64,000 nt of DNA, from NCBI RefSeq assembly GCF_014333585.1, contig NZ_JACSCW010000002.1:682001-746000 (forward strand), given 5' to 3'. The DNA comes from Hymenobacter sp. BT188. Its GTDB lineage: Bacteria; Bacteroidota; Bacteroidia; Cytophagales; Hymenobacteraceae. This document shows, one piece after another, positions 54,672 through 63,347 of this stretch. The first letter of the stretch is position 1; every line of letters starts with the position of its first letter. Made by a program: the position numbers and the translations under genes. The notes under the pieces are model-generated. The model was given only the letters and a program-made list of their open reading frames with translations, ran no database searches and was not told the DNA's origin.

Positions 54672-56096
54672 ATGAATAATATGTTGAAGTTTCAAGCTCG
54701 GCCCTTGCTGATGGCGGGCGCTCTGGCTACTTTGCTTAGCGCAAGCAGTTGCAGCCTTTTTGAAATTGATGAGGTAAACGACCCCAACAATGCTAGCATT
54801 GAGAGTGTAGTTGCCAATGCCAGTCAAGCGCAACTGAATGCGTTGGCGGTAGGGGTAGAGGCCTCACTCCGTTTAGGACACGCGAATAATAGCTCGTATA
54901 ATCAGATAGTGGGAACGTTGGGTCGCGAGGTTACTGTGCTGGCCCAAACGGAAAGCCGTTGGTATCTGGAGCTACAAGGTCGTCGAGGAAGTACGGGCAA
55001 TACAAGCGTGGATGTACTCGACGATGCAGCCTTCTACAACGGGCAGTACACTGATTTTGCGCGCGTAGGTCGGGCTGCCCGTATTTTCCGGGCTTCTGCT
55101 GAGGCAAGCAATGTCATTAATGCGGAGCAGAAGAGTGGTGTCGCTGGTTTTACTCGTACCTATGAGGCGCTAAGCAAGCTGCATCTTCTCAATTTGCAGG
55201 GAGAGAATGGTATCCGAGTTGACTTGGACGATATCAGGCGCCCTGGCAAATTTGTTACGCAAGCCGAAGCACTAACCAACATTCGTCAGCAGCTCGATCA
55301 GGCTGACCAAGATTTGGCAGGGGCTGGTGCTGCCTTCGCCTTCCCACTCTCGAGCGGCTATACTGGCTTCAATACGCCTGCTACCTTCCGGCGCTTTAAC
55401 CGAGCATTAGCAGCCCGGGTAGCGCTTTACCAAGCTGATTATGCTGGCGCCCTGACTGCCCTAAGCGCATCTTTCTATGATCGGGCGGGTAGCCTAACTT
55501 TGGGTCCAAAGCTTGTGTTCAGCCCAACTACTGCTAGCGATGTAGGTAACCCCTATTTTCAAGTAGCCAATGGTGACCCCTCCACCCTAGTGGCCGTGCC
55601 TAGCAACTTCGTAACTGAAGCTGAAGCTGGTGATTTGCGCTTGTCGAAAGTGGCACTTCGCACGAATCCTCGGACGTTGGGTGGCGTGACGGGAGCTTAT
55701 GAGGCGCGGGTATTTGCGTCGCAGACTGCGCCCCTCGATATCATTCGCAACGAAGAGCTGATTCTGATTGCGGCTGAAGCGCGGGCCAATACGGGTGATC
55801 TGACAGGTGCCCTGGCTGATATCAATGCTATCCGGACCCGGGCGGGCGGGTTGCCAGCCCTTACAGCTGGCTCGCTTGCTGGTGCCCCTCAATACATCAA
55901 TGAGATATTGAAGCAACGCCGCTATTCCTTGTTCTATGAAGGTCACCGTTGGATTGATCTGCGTCGTTTGAATCGGTTGAATCCGAATCCAGCGCCGGGT
56001 CAAACGCTTGCTTTCACAGATGCTCCTTTCCGGTTGTTTCCCCGTCTTGAGCGGCCAGCAGCCGAAAAGCAGTGGGATATTGCTAACCCTCAATAA
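54672..56096 (+). CDS. RagB/SusD-like surface lipoprotein, unit 5
   Basis: 474 residues. Lipobox ASSC at Cys 27, then SLFEIDEVNDPN. It has FNRALAARVALYQADYAGAL, DIIRNEELILIAAEARANTGDL and the C-terminal QRRYSLFYEGHRWIDLRRLNRL, standard RagB/SusD marks. The N-terminal half (ASQAQLNALAVGVEASLR) is unlike units 1-4. It is 23 bp downstream of its susC and ends at the 56111-56147 terminator. Confidence 0.92.
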   Translation: MNNMLKFQARPLLMAGALATLLSASSCSLFEIDEVNDPNNASIESVVANASQAQLNALAVGVEASLRLGHANNSSYNQIVGTLGREVTVLAQTESRWYLELQGRRGSTGNTSVDVLDDAAFYNGQYTDFARVGRAARIFRASAEASNVINAEQKSGVAGFTRTYEALSKLHLLNLQGENGIRVDLDDIRRPGKFVTQAEALTNIRQQLDQADQDLAGAGAAFAFPLSSGYTGFNTPATFRRFNRALAARVALYQADYAGALTALSASFYDRAGSLTLGPKLVFSPTTASDVGNPYFQVANGDPSTLVAVPSNFVTEAEAGDLRLSKVALRTNPRTLGGVTGAYEARVFASQTAPLDIIRNEELILIAAEARANTGDLTGALADINAIRTRAGGLPALTAGSLAGAPQYINEILKQRRYSLFYEGHRWIDLRRLNRLNPNPAPGQTLAFTDAPFRLFPRLERPAAEKQWDIANPQ

Positions 56097-56110
56097 GCTT
56101 ATTGAGTAAC

Positions 56111-56147
56111 AAAAAAGCCCCCCAGCCATTGGCTGGGGGGCTTTTTT
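56111..56147. terminator. Bidirectional terminator, GGGGGGC arms
   Basis: AAAAAAGCCCCCCAGCC (56111-56127) and its complement (56131-56147), 3-nt loop, between susD unit 5 (plus) and prfB (minus). Confidence 0.93.
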
Positions 56148-56159
56148 ATGCGTTGTGGT

Positions 56160-57237
56160 TTAATTCTGCATCAGGAAACCCTTGATGTACTCGTCGAGGT
56201 CGCCATCCAGTACGTTTTGTACATCGGTGCGCTCTATTCCGGTACGCAGGTCTTTGATTAGCTTGTAAGGGTGCAACACGTAGTTGCGGATCTGCGAGCC
56301 AAAATCAATACGCTTCTTGCCAGCTTCTACCTTGTCACGCTCTGCGTTGCGCTTATCAATCTCAATCTGATAAAGCCGCGACTTCAGCATGCGCAAAGCG
56401 TGCTCTTTGTTCATGAGCTGACTGCGCTCAATCTGGCATTCGATGATGATGCCGGACGGAGCGTGCTTGAGACGAACGGCAGTCTCCACTTTATTTACAT
56501 TTTGCCCCCCAGCACCGCCAGCCCGGTAGGTATCCCAGGTAATGTCGGCCGGATTTATCTGAATATTGATCGTATCATCAACCACAGGGTAGGCGAATAC
56601 CGAAGCGAACGAAGTATGGCGCCGGCCGCTTGAGTCGAAAGGGGAGATACGCACCAAGCGATGCACACCAATCTCGCTTTTGAGGTAACCGTAAGCAAAG
56701 TCACCGCTGATTTCCAGTGAAGCTGACTTAATACCGCCGCCTTCACCGGGCTGGTAGCTGACCTGGCGCACCTCAAACTTGTGCTTTTCGCCCCACATGA
56801 TGTACATGCGCATGAGCATCTCGGCCCAGTCCTGGCTTTCGGTGCCGCCCGCGCCGGGGTTGATATCGATAATGGCCGAAAGCTGGTCTTCCTCATCGGA
56901 AAGCATGCGCTTAAATTCAAGCTCTTCCACAGCTTTCTGGGCCTTGTCGAACTCACGCTGCATTTCCTGCTCAGTGGCTTCGCCTTCGCGATAAAAGTCG
57001 AATAGTACTTCGGTGTCGGCTACGGAGTTGGCTACGGCTTCGTAGTCATCGGTCCAGACCTTAATAGACTTGATATCTTTCAGAATGGTCTCAGCCTTTT
57101 TGGAGTCATCCCAAAAGTCGGGAGCAGTGGTTTGCTCCTCGGCAGCTTCTATTTGGGCTTTGCGGTTATCGTAGTCAAAGATACCTCCTCAGGGCCTCAG
57201 CGCGGCCCTTCAATTCCTTAACCTGATCTTGGGTCAT
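56160..57237 (-). CDS. prfB: Peptide chain release factor 2, with programmed +1 frameshift
   Basis: The gene begins at ATG 57237 with 20 codons ([20 protein letters not shown]), hits TGA at 57177-57175, and continues in the +1 frame from GAC at 57176 to the stop at 56160: 358 residues in total, normal RF2 length. The downstream frame has a tempting ATG at 56963 that would give a 267-residue fragment lacking domain 1. The GGQ motif ([17 protein letters not shown]) that triggers peptide release is intact. RF2 reads UGA and UAA; the in-frame UGA makes its own synthesis self-limiting. The anticodon-like S-P-F segment ([11 protein letters not shown]) is present. It is separated from ilvE by a terminator. 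Confidence 0.96.
57174..57189 (-). promoter_or_regulatory. prfB recoding site
   Basis: Minus strand AGGAGG-TAT-CTT-TGA-C: an internal Shine-Dalgarno (57189-57184), a slippery CTT and the UGA followed by C, a poor termination context. It matches the classic RF2 autoregulatory frameshift site. Confidence 0.93.
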
Positions 57238-57291
57238 GTGGGAACAGAAAAATGGATACTAATTAGGAAAGCGGCAAAGGTCCGCAAAATA

Positions 57292-57323
57292 AAGCGGTCA
57301 GCCTTGTAGTAGGCTGACCGCTT
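57292..57323 (-). terminator. Terminator of ilvE
   Basis: AAGCGGTCAGCC (57292-57303) and GGCTGACCGCTT (57312-57323), perfect 12-bp arms, 8-nt loop; on the minus strand it is followed by TTTATTTT. Confidence 0.85.
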
Positions 57324-57355
57324 CACGAATAAGCTGTAACTAACTGACCAGCGCG

Positions 57356-58420
57356 TTATACGCTTACCATCCAGCCGTGCGTATCGGGGGCTAAGCCATT
57401 GCGAATAGCATCCAAGGCTTTAGAAACCCGCTTCGAAACGGACTCGGGGCCGCTGGGGGGCAAATTGTAGTCTTGGTCGCGGTAGCCGATGGTAGCAATC
57501 GGCGCGATGGTCGCCGCGGTGCCTACTCCAAAGGCTTCCTGCAACGTGCCTTCGGCCTGCGCTTTCAATATCTCATCAATTGAAATCTTACGCTCCTCTA
57601 CTGGCAAGCCCCAATCGCGGGCTATTTGCAGCACGCTTTTGCGCGTGATACCATCCAGAATAGAGGTGCTCAGAGCAGGTGTAATGATGCGGCCATCAAT
57701 GACGAACATCACGTTCATCGTGCCCGATTCCTCTACGTAGCGGTGCTCTGAGGCATCGGTCCACAGCAATTGCTGGTATCCTTCTTGGTTAGCTTTTTTG
57801 GTGGGCAGCATAGCCGCTCCGTAGTTACCGGCCGCTTTTGCATAGCCCGCACCGCCTTCAGCCGAGCGAACAAACTTCTCTTCAAACCGAACCCGCAATG
57901 GTTTATTATAATACAAGCCTACAGGGCAGGTAAAAATCATGAAGCGGTAAGAGTTGGAAGGACGAACCCCCACGAAGCCATCGGTGGCAAACATGAAGGG
58001 GCGGATGTACAGCGCACTGCCCGGTCCGTCGGGAATCCAGGCGGAATCGAGACGAACGAGCTGGGTAAGGCCCTGCATGAAAAGCTCCTCGGGCAGCGTA
58101 GGCATGCACATGCGTTCGGCCGAGGCATTGAGGCGGTGAAAGTTGTCGAGGGGGCGAAACAGCGCTACTTCGCCATCAGCATTCTTATACGCTTTCATGC
58201 CCTCAAAAATAGCCTGACCATAGTGCAGAGCTGAGTTGGCAGGGCTGACCGCCATATCACCGTAAGGAACAATCTGAGGCTCCTGCCACTCGCCATCGTG
58301 GTAATCTACCGCGAACATATGGTCGGAGAAAATCTTGCCGAACTCGAGCGTGCTAGCGTCAAGGTTCGACAGGCGAGAAGCTGTGGTACGCTGCGTCCGA
58401 ATGGTCAAGGTATCAAGCAT
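57356..58420 (-). CDS. ilvE: Branched-chain amino acid aminotransferase
   Basis: 354 residues from ATG 58420 (MLDTLTIRTQRTTASRLSNL); an upstream in-frame start adds 34 residues of non-conserved sequence. Class IV PLP aminotransferase marks: ALHYGQAIFEGMKAY near residue 70, the PLP Lys in GYAKAAGNYGAA (about 193) and EESGTMNVMFVI near 240. It catalyses the last step of Leu, Ile and Val synthesis and the first of their breakdown, which feeds methylmalonyl-CoA; the mutase is in the same window. Confidence 0.95.
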   Translation of the reverse strand: MLDTLTIRTQRTTASRLSNLDASTLEFGKIFSDHMFAVDYHDGEWQEPQIVPYGDMAVSPANSALHYGQAIFEGMKAYKNADGEVALFRPLDNFHRLNASAERMCMPTLPEELFMQGLTQLVRLDSAWIPDGPGSALYIRPFMFATDGFVGVRPSNSYRFMIFTCPVGLYYNKPLRVRFEEKFVRSAEGGAGYAKAAGNYGAAMLPTKKANQEGYQQLLWTDASEHRYVEESGTMNVMFVIDGRIITPALSTSILDGITRKSVLQIARDWGLPVEERKISIDEILKAQAEGTLQEAFGVGTAATIAPIATIGYRDQDYNLPPSGPESVSKRVSKALDAIRNGLAPDTHGWMVSV

Positions 58421-58602
58421 AGGGTGGATGATAGAAAAGGGTGGGTAAAGTATGAAACGGCGGACTGGGGTGGGCAGTTGCCACCGCTCGTGGTACAAAG
58501 ATAATCTACTAAAAGCCGACACTCATGAATGTCTACTTTGGGGATAAAGCGGGCTTTTTAAACTCAATATAATAAAAATGTCCCCTAGCTACCCTGAGCC
58601 AA

Positions 58603-59160
58603 CTACAATCGCGCTTTCCAGGTTACTTCTTCAGCACCAAGGTCTTGCGCCATCTGTCGGCTTAGCACAAACAGATAGTCGGATAGTCGATTCAGGTAGA
58701 TAACAACCAACTCGGCCACGAAAGATTCTTCGCTCAAATGGATAGCCAGCCGCTCGGCACGCCGGCATACGCAGCGCGCTACGTGGGCATACGATACCGC
58801 CACATGGCCGCCCGGCAGGATAAAGGCACGCAACTCCGGCAGCTGCTCGTTCATGCGGTCCATCTCGCTTTCCAGCAAGAGCACATCTTCCTCGTGCAAA
58901 TCCGGAATCTTCATCTTCGACTTCTCCGGGTCGGAGGCTAAAGAGGCGCCGATAGTAAAGAGGCGGTCCTGAATTTCCTTGAGCAAGTCGCGGCGGGGAG
59001 CATTTACTTCCTGGTCACGGACCAAGCCGATGTAGGAATTGAGCTCGTCCACGGTGCCGTAGGTCTCGATGCGCAGACTAGCTTTTGAAACACGGGTGCC
59101 GCCGATAAGGGAGGTAAGTCCTTTATCGCCGGTTTTAGTATAAATCTTCATTATTTTCAA
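58603..59160 (-). CDS. ATP:cob(I)alamin adenosyltransferase (PduO type)
   Basis: 185 residues. The N-terminal MKIYTKTGDKGLTSLIGG is the ATP-binding loop of PduO-type enzymes, and CVCRRAERLAIHLS with VYLNRLSDYLFVLSR near the C-terminus are the substrate-site helices. It transfers adenosine from ATP to cob(I)alamin to make adenosylcobalamin, the cofactor of the mutase at 3633-7650. ATG 59151 is an alternative start. It sits 66 bp after the ABC ATPase gene. Confidence 0.95.
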   Translation of the reverse strand: MKIMKIYTKTGDKGLTSLIGGTRVSKASLRIETYGTVDELNSYIGLVRDQEVNAPRRDLLKEIQDRLFTIGASLASDPEKSKMKIPDLHEEDVLLLESEMDRMNEQLPELRAFILPGGHVAVSYAHVARCVCRRAERLAIHLSEESFVAELVVIYLNRLSDYLFVLSRQMAQDLGAEEVTWKARL

Positions 59161-59226
59161 TCAACAGTAGCGCGACTAGCAATGCCCTATAAGGATGCTG
59201 GGGGGCAAATTGTTGCCAGCTACTTA

Positions 59227-59955
59227 CTACTTGTTCATTGTCAGTTGGTTGTGATGCGTGGCAATGTCGGTGTTTTCCATATCCGACTCTACCAATCCGT
59301 CGCGCAGGCGCACAATACGGTGAGCGTAGCGGGCGATGTCCTCTTCGTGCGTCACCATAATAATGGTGTGTCCTTTGGCGTAAAGCGCCTCAAACAGATC
59401 CATTATTTCATGGCTCGTTTTCGTATCGAGGTTACCAGTAGGTTCGTCGGCCAGCAGGATGCTTGGGTCGTTGACCAAAGCGCGGGCAATAGCTACCCGT
59501 TGCCGCTGACCACCCGATAGCTCATTGGGCCGGTGCTTGGCACGAGTGTCGAGGCCTACGCTCCGTAGTGACTCCATGGCTTTTGCCTCCCGGTCGCGCT
59601 TGTTGTAGCCGGCATAAATGAGGGGCAGAGCCACATTATCCAGGGAGCTAGCGCGTGGCAACAGGTTAAAGGTTTGGAATACGAAGCCAATTTCCTTGTT
59701 TCGAACCTCCGCCAGCTGGTTGTCCGACATGCGGCTTACATCTTGGCCATTAAGGATATACGTGCCATCAGTAGGCGTATCCAGGCAACCCACAATGTTC
59801 ATCAGCGTAGATTTGCCGGAGCCCGATGGACCCATAAAAGCTACGTACTCGCCGCGCTGTATGCTGATCGTGACAGACCGTAGCGCGTGAATGCGCTCAG
59901 CACCCATCTGATAGATTTTGGAGATGCCAGTGGTTTCAATGACAGGAGGTTGCAT
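59227..59955 (-). CDS. ABC transporter ATP-binding protein, MacB/LolD type
   Basis: 242 residues. Walker [10 protein letters not shown] at 42-50, signature [15 protein letters not shown] near 145, and Walker [14 protein letters not shown] with the GNLD loop typical of the MacB/LolD/FtsE group. The D-loop and H-loop ([16 protein letters not shown]) follow. It powers export or lipoprotein release from the inner membrane. No permease gene is adjacent, so its partner must be encoded elsewhere. The overlap and spacing with the membrane/TPR gene (16 bp) suggest co-transcription. Confidence 0.93.
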   Translation of the reverse strand: MQPPVIETTGISKIYQMGAERIHALRSVTISIQRGEYVAFMGPSGSGKSTLMNIVGCLDTPTDGTYILNGQDVSRMSDNQLAEVRNKEIGFVFQTFNLLPRASSLDNVALPLIYAGYNKRDREAKAMESLRSVGLDTRAKHRPNELSGGQRQRVAIARALVNDPSILLADEPTGNLDTKTSHEIMDLFEALYAKGHTIIMVTHEEDIARYAHRIVRLRDGLVESDMENTDIATHHNQLTMNK

Positions 59956-59970
59956 GAGCAGCGAGCCAGG

Positions 59971-62900
59971 TTAGTTCCAGGGAGCAAGCTCAGCGGCCTG
60001 AGCGGCGCGCTGAGCTTCGTATTTACTACGAAAGGTAGCATATTCCGCCGGGGCGAGCAATGTGCGCAATTTCTTAAGCGGGGCTTCCGTATAAGCCACC
60101 AATCCAGCCGGCACAGCCGCTAATACATAAGCCTTTAGCAGTTGCGTCGATTCAGGATTATAATCTAATCCTTTGAGCAAAACATCATAAGCAGTTGCAT
60201 AATCGCGCTGCCGTGTATGGAAATCGGCGGCGGCCAGAATGCCATCGGTTACGTAAGGCGCTTCCTTCACAAGCTTCGCATAAAGTTGTGCTGCATCGGC
60301 GGGCTTATCGGCCAGCGTAGCTTGAAAATAAAGTTGATAAGGCTGATGCTGGGGGGCAAAATAAGCTGTGCTTACTAGTTGGCGAAGATTTGTGGCCTGT
60401 CTGGCTTGCACGTAATGCTTACCTCGAAGCACGTTCCAGTCGGAAGCCGTAGCATTTTTAGTAGTTGGGGAAGGTGCGTGACGCTGCAAAGCAGCGCGCA
60501 CTGCCTCCACATCACCTGTAGCTAAAACGCGCGGTAGTTGAGCGAGCAACGCTACCTGCCGCGCTGCGGGCGTCGCAATAGCCTCGGCTGCGGTGAGTAG
60601 AGTTGTAGGGTTGGTTTCCGCGGCTCCTCTGACTACGATATACTGAGCCTTTATAGAGTCGGGCGCCGATGGGTATTGAGTAGCAAAATCCAGCGTAAGA
60701 ATGCTTCGCAACCGTTGGCCCTGTCGAGCTAAGGCAGGATTTGGGTCGCGGGCAGCTACAGCAGCTTGCGCTTGGGCCGAATCCAGTTGACCGGCTAAAG
60801 CAAATGCGTAAGCGCGTGGGAGAGCGGCTTCGGTAAATCCATTGCGGGCAGCTTCCGCGAAGTAGGCTGCTGCGGTGGTGTAAAGCCCTTGGTCCAGGAG
60901 CCACATGGCTCGCACTTGCTGGTAGTAGGCTGCGCTGGGCGAGTTGCCAATGACCAGTGGAAGCAGCGTTGCCTGCGCCCTTACCGGTCGGCCACCATAG
61001 TATTGTGTTAAAGCACGCAAAAACGTGAGTTGCTCTGAATAAGCACTATTGCCGTGACGATTGCTTACCTCATTGAGAGCAGTGAGCAGGGTAGTATCAC
61101 GGGAAGCGAGTCGGTGAAGGCCAGCGTGGTAAAGACGACCAAACTCGGCAGCGCTCAAATCTTGGGTACTGTCGACGAGTAGTGGGTTTGCTGTAGCCTC
61201 TTTATCACCTATGAGTTGGGCTAACAGTAGCGCGTTGCTTTGCAACGCCACATCCTCAGGCTGGGGAACATTTTCTCGCAAAAAGTCCTGCGCCGCTTTC
61301 AATTCCTGATTCTGCACCAAAAAAGCCAGCTGGTTAGCTCGCACGACGGCATCATCGGGGGCCAGCGCGGCAGCTCGTTGCTGATAAAACAGGACGGAGT
61401 CGGTGAGGGCGGAGCGGGTGTACAGTTGGGCTAAATCGTTAGCCAGTCTCGCACTCTGAGGGGCATTTTTGATACCTTCCTGCAAGGTTTTCTGGCGGTC
61501 GAAGAAGTCGGAAGGCTCGTTGAACAAAGCCGCTAACCGCAGGGATATCTTCTCAGAAGGCGCGCGACTTAAGGCCCGACGCAGGGCGTTGATTTCGTTC
61601 TGTCGCTGGCTGCGAAACCGATACAGGGCCGCCCGGCCCATGCTGGCGCGATGGTTGAAGCGGTCATATACGTCGCTTTCGGCGTAGTAGCGCTCTGATA
61701 AAAGGGCCAAACCATCATTGGTCGGCTGCTCTTCGCTTTGAAGCCGACTTAAGTCGCCGAGATTGTTGTAGAAAGCCGCCCGTACTTGGTCGAGCACAAA
61801 GAAATTGTTGCGCATAGACACAATTCCCAATGCCCCAATTCCAATTACATAGACAGTATAGAAAGGTAGCCGCCGGGGCTCATATACTACAAGATATACG
61901 CGCAACCGCTGCCGGATGAGAGGAGCGAAATTGAGTAAAACATAGAGCAAAAAAGCCCCCCCACAGGTCAGCAACGCCAAAGCCGTAAAGTCGCGGCCGG
62001 CGGTAATAAGCGGATCATTAGCGGTAGCCAGGGCATAGCCCAAGCTACCGGCCGCCAGTGTCACCAGCACCAGATAAATATGCGCCGCACCGGGCCAGTA
62101 GCCAACCCAAGTACCGTATGTAGCCGCCCGCCGCCGCAGCCCCAGCCAGCCCACCAACACCGCTGGCAAGAGTAACAAGTAAGGGTCTAAACGAATATTA
62201 GGCAGAATCAGAACTTCGCCGTCGTTGAGATAATACAGCAGCAGTGTGCCTAGGTAAAGCCCACTAGCTAGCACAAATGGCAACAAACCAAACCGGCTGC
62301 CCGGATTTTCAGCCTGCGTATTCAACCACAATAGCCCGTGAATATTCTCGAAGGCTACCCACAGCACCAGCAAAGCAAAAACCACTGCGCCGCTTACGGT
62401 AGCGTAGCTGGCTAAATGTAAGGCCGTGAAAGCAGGCGAGAAGTTGCTTTGCAGAAGCAGAATGGCACTCAGCGCACTTACTAATACCGCAAACGTGAGT
62501 AGCCGCTGCCCGAGCGTAGCCGCGGGCCAGAAAGCGTGAAAAGCAAAAGCCGGCAGCCCCAGCAGCGCCAAGGCCAGCACCAGAAAATACTGCTGTAACG
62601 AGTCAAACACGCCGAGCAAGTCGGCATTCAGCGACATCAGCAGGAAGATGACCAGCGCCATGCCCACCACAAAAGCCGGGCGGGCTAGGGTGCTTACCAC
62701 GGCCAAAAAATACACCAGACAAACCGCCAGCAGCCCCAGCCAAGCCATTGCTGCCTCAGGCTGCACATAGGGTCCAGCTACATCATACGTCTGCGTGACG
62801 AGGTAACCGTTAAGCCGCAACACCAGCTCATCAAGGCCAATTTTGAGTGGCGCGAGGGTGGTGGGGACGGGCGTGAGCTGGGGCACTGTAACCACGGGCA

Positions 62901-63030
62901 GAGTCCGCTCGGCGCCGGTGAAGTAATGAAACAACGCCAGCCCGACGGCCAGCAACGCCACTAAACCTAAAATAAGCAGGGCAACACGCCGGCGCGGAGC
63001 GGGCGGCAAAGCAAGCGGAGCAGGCACCAA
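59971..63030 (-). CDS. Large polytopic membrane protein with TPR repeats
   Basis: 1019 residues, starting at TTG 63030 or GTG 63027; a stop codon two codons upstream rules out anything earlier. The first 430 residues hold about ten hydrophobic segments (first at 15-35, then from about 95 to 420). From about 450 on the sequence is a series of TPR-like helix pairs (YYAESDVYDRFNHRASMG, NDLAQLYTRSALTDSVLFYQQRAAALAPDD, DAAQLYAKLVKEAPYVTDG in pieces). The C-terminus is charged and soluble. Membrane-plus-TPR proteins often assemble surface machineries or process polysaccharide, but no catalytic motif is seen. Coupled closely to gatC (3-6 bp). Confidence 0.75.
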   Translation of the reverse strand: MVPAPLALPPAPRRRVALLILGLVALLAVGLALFHYFTGAERTLPVVTVPQLTPVPTTLAPLKIGLDELVLRLNGYLVTQTYDVAGPYVQPEAAMAWLGLLAVCLVYFLAVVSTLARPAFVVGMALVIFLLMSLNADLLGVFDSLQQYFLVLALALLGLPAFAFHAFWPAATLGQRLLTFAVLVSALSAILLLQSNFSPAFTALHLASYATVSGAVVFALLVLWVAFENIHGLLWLNTQAENPGSRFGLLPFVLASGLYLGTLLLYYLNDGEVLILPNIRLDPYLLLLPAVLVGWLGLRRRAATYGTWVGYWPGAAHIYLVLVTLAAGSLGYALATANDPLITAGRDFTALALLTCGGAFLLYVLLNFAPLIRQRLRVYLVVYEPRRLPFYTVYVIGIGALGIVSMRNNFFVLDQVRAAFYNNLGDLSRLQSEEQPTNDGLALLSERYYAESDVYDRFNHRASMGRAALYRFRSQRQNEINALRRALSRAPSEKISLRLAALFNEPSDFFDRQKTLQEGIKNAPQSARLANDLAQLYTRSALTDSVLFYQQRAAALAPDDAVVRANQLAFLVQNQELKAAQDFLRENVPQPEDVALQSNALLLAQLIGDKEATANPLLVDSTQDLSAAEFGRLYHAGLHRLASRDTTLLTALNEVSNRHGNSAYSEQLTFLRALTQYYGGRPVRAQATLLPLVIGNSPSAAYYQQVRAMWLLDQGLYTTAAAYFAEAARNGFTEAALPRAYAFALAGQLDSAQAQAAVAARDPNPALARQGQRLRSILTLDFATQYPSAPDSIKAQYIVVRGAAETNPTTLLTAAEAIATPAARQVALLAQLPRVLATGDVEAVRAALQRHAPSPTTKNATASDWNVLRGKHYVQARQATNLRQLVSTAYFAPQHQPYQLYFQATLADKPADAAQLYAKLVKEAPYVTDGILAAADFHTRQRDYATAYDVLLKGLDYNPESTQLLKAYVLAAVPAGLVAYTEAPLKKLRTLLAPAEYATFRSKYEAQRAAQAAELAPWN

Positions 63031-63033
63031 CGG

Positions 63034-63321
63034 TTATTCCAGCACTTTTGGAACGCGGAAGTAATCCGAATCTTTGCGCGGCGCGTTGCGCAAACCATCC
63101 TGATGATTGATGGTGTTCTGGGCTTCGTCGGGGCGCAATACGTTAATTTCCTGGGACAAATGCACCAGAGGCTCCACATCGGTCGTGTCGAGCTCGCGCA
63201 GCTCAGCTACCCAATCCAGAATTTTGTTCAGGTCGCCGAGCATTTCCTGCTCCTTGGTAGCGTCGAATTCGAGGCGGGCCAGATGGGCAAGTTGGCGTAG
63301 GGTGGCAAGGTCAGTACTCAC
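63034..63321 (-). CDS. gatC: Asp-tRNA(Asn)/Glu-tRNA(Gln) amidotransferase subunit C
   Basis: 95 residues, normal length. LRQLAHLARLEFDATKEQEMLGDLNKILDWVAEL and the C-terminal RPDEAQ..DGLRNAPRKDSDYFRVPKVLE match GatC. It stabilises the GatAB heterodimer that converts misacylated tRNA. gatA and gatB are not in the window. The stop codon is two codons before the membrane/TPR gene. Confidence 0.95.
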   Translation of the reverse strand: MSTDLATLRQLAHLARLEFDATKEQEMLGDLNKILDWVAELRELDTTDVEPLVHLSQEINVLRPDEAQNTINHQDGLRNAPRKDSDYFRVPKVLE

Positions 63322-63347
63322 TATAGTAAGAGAATTAGAAGGGATAC

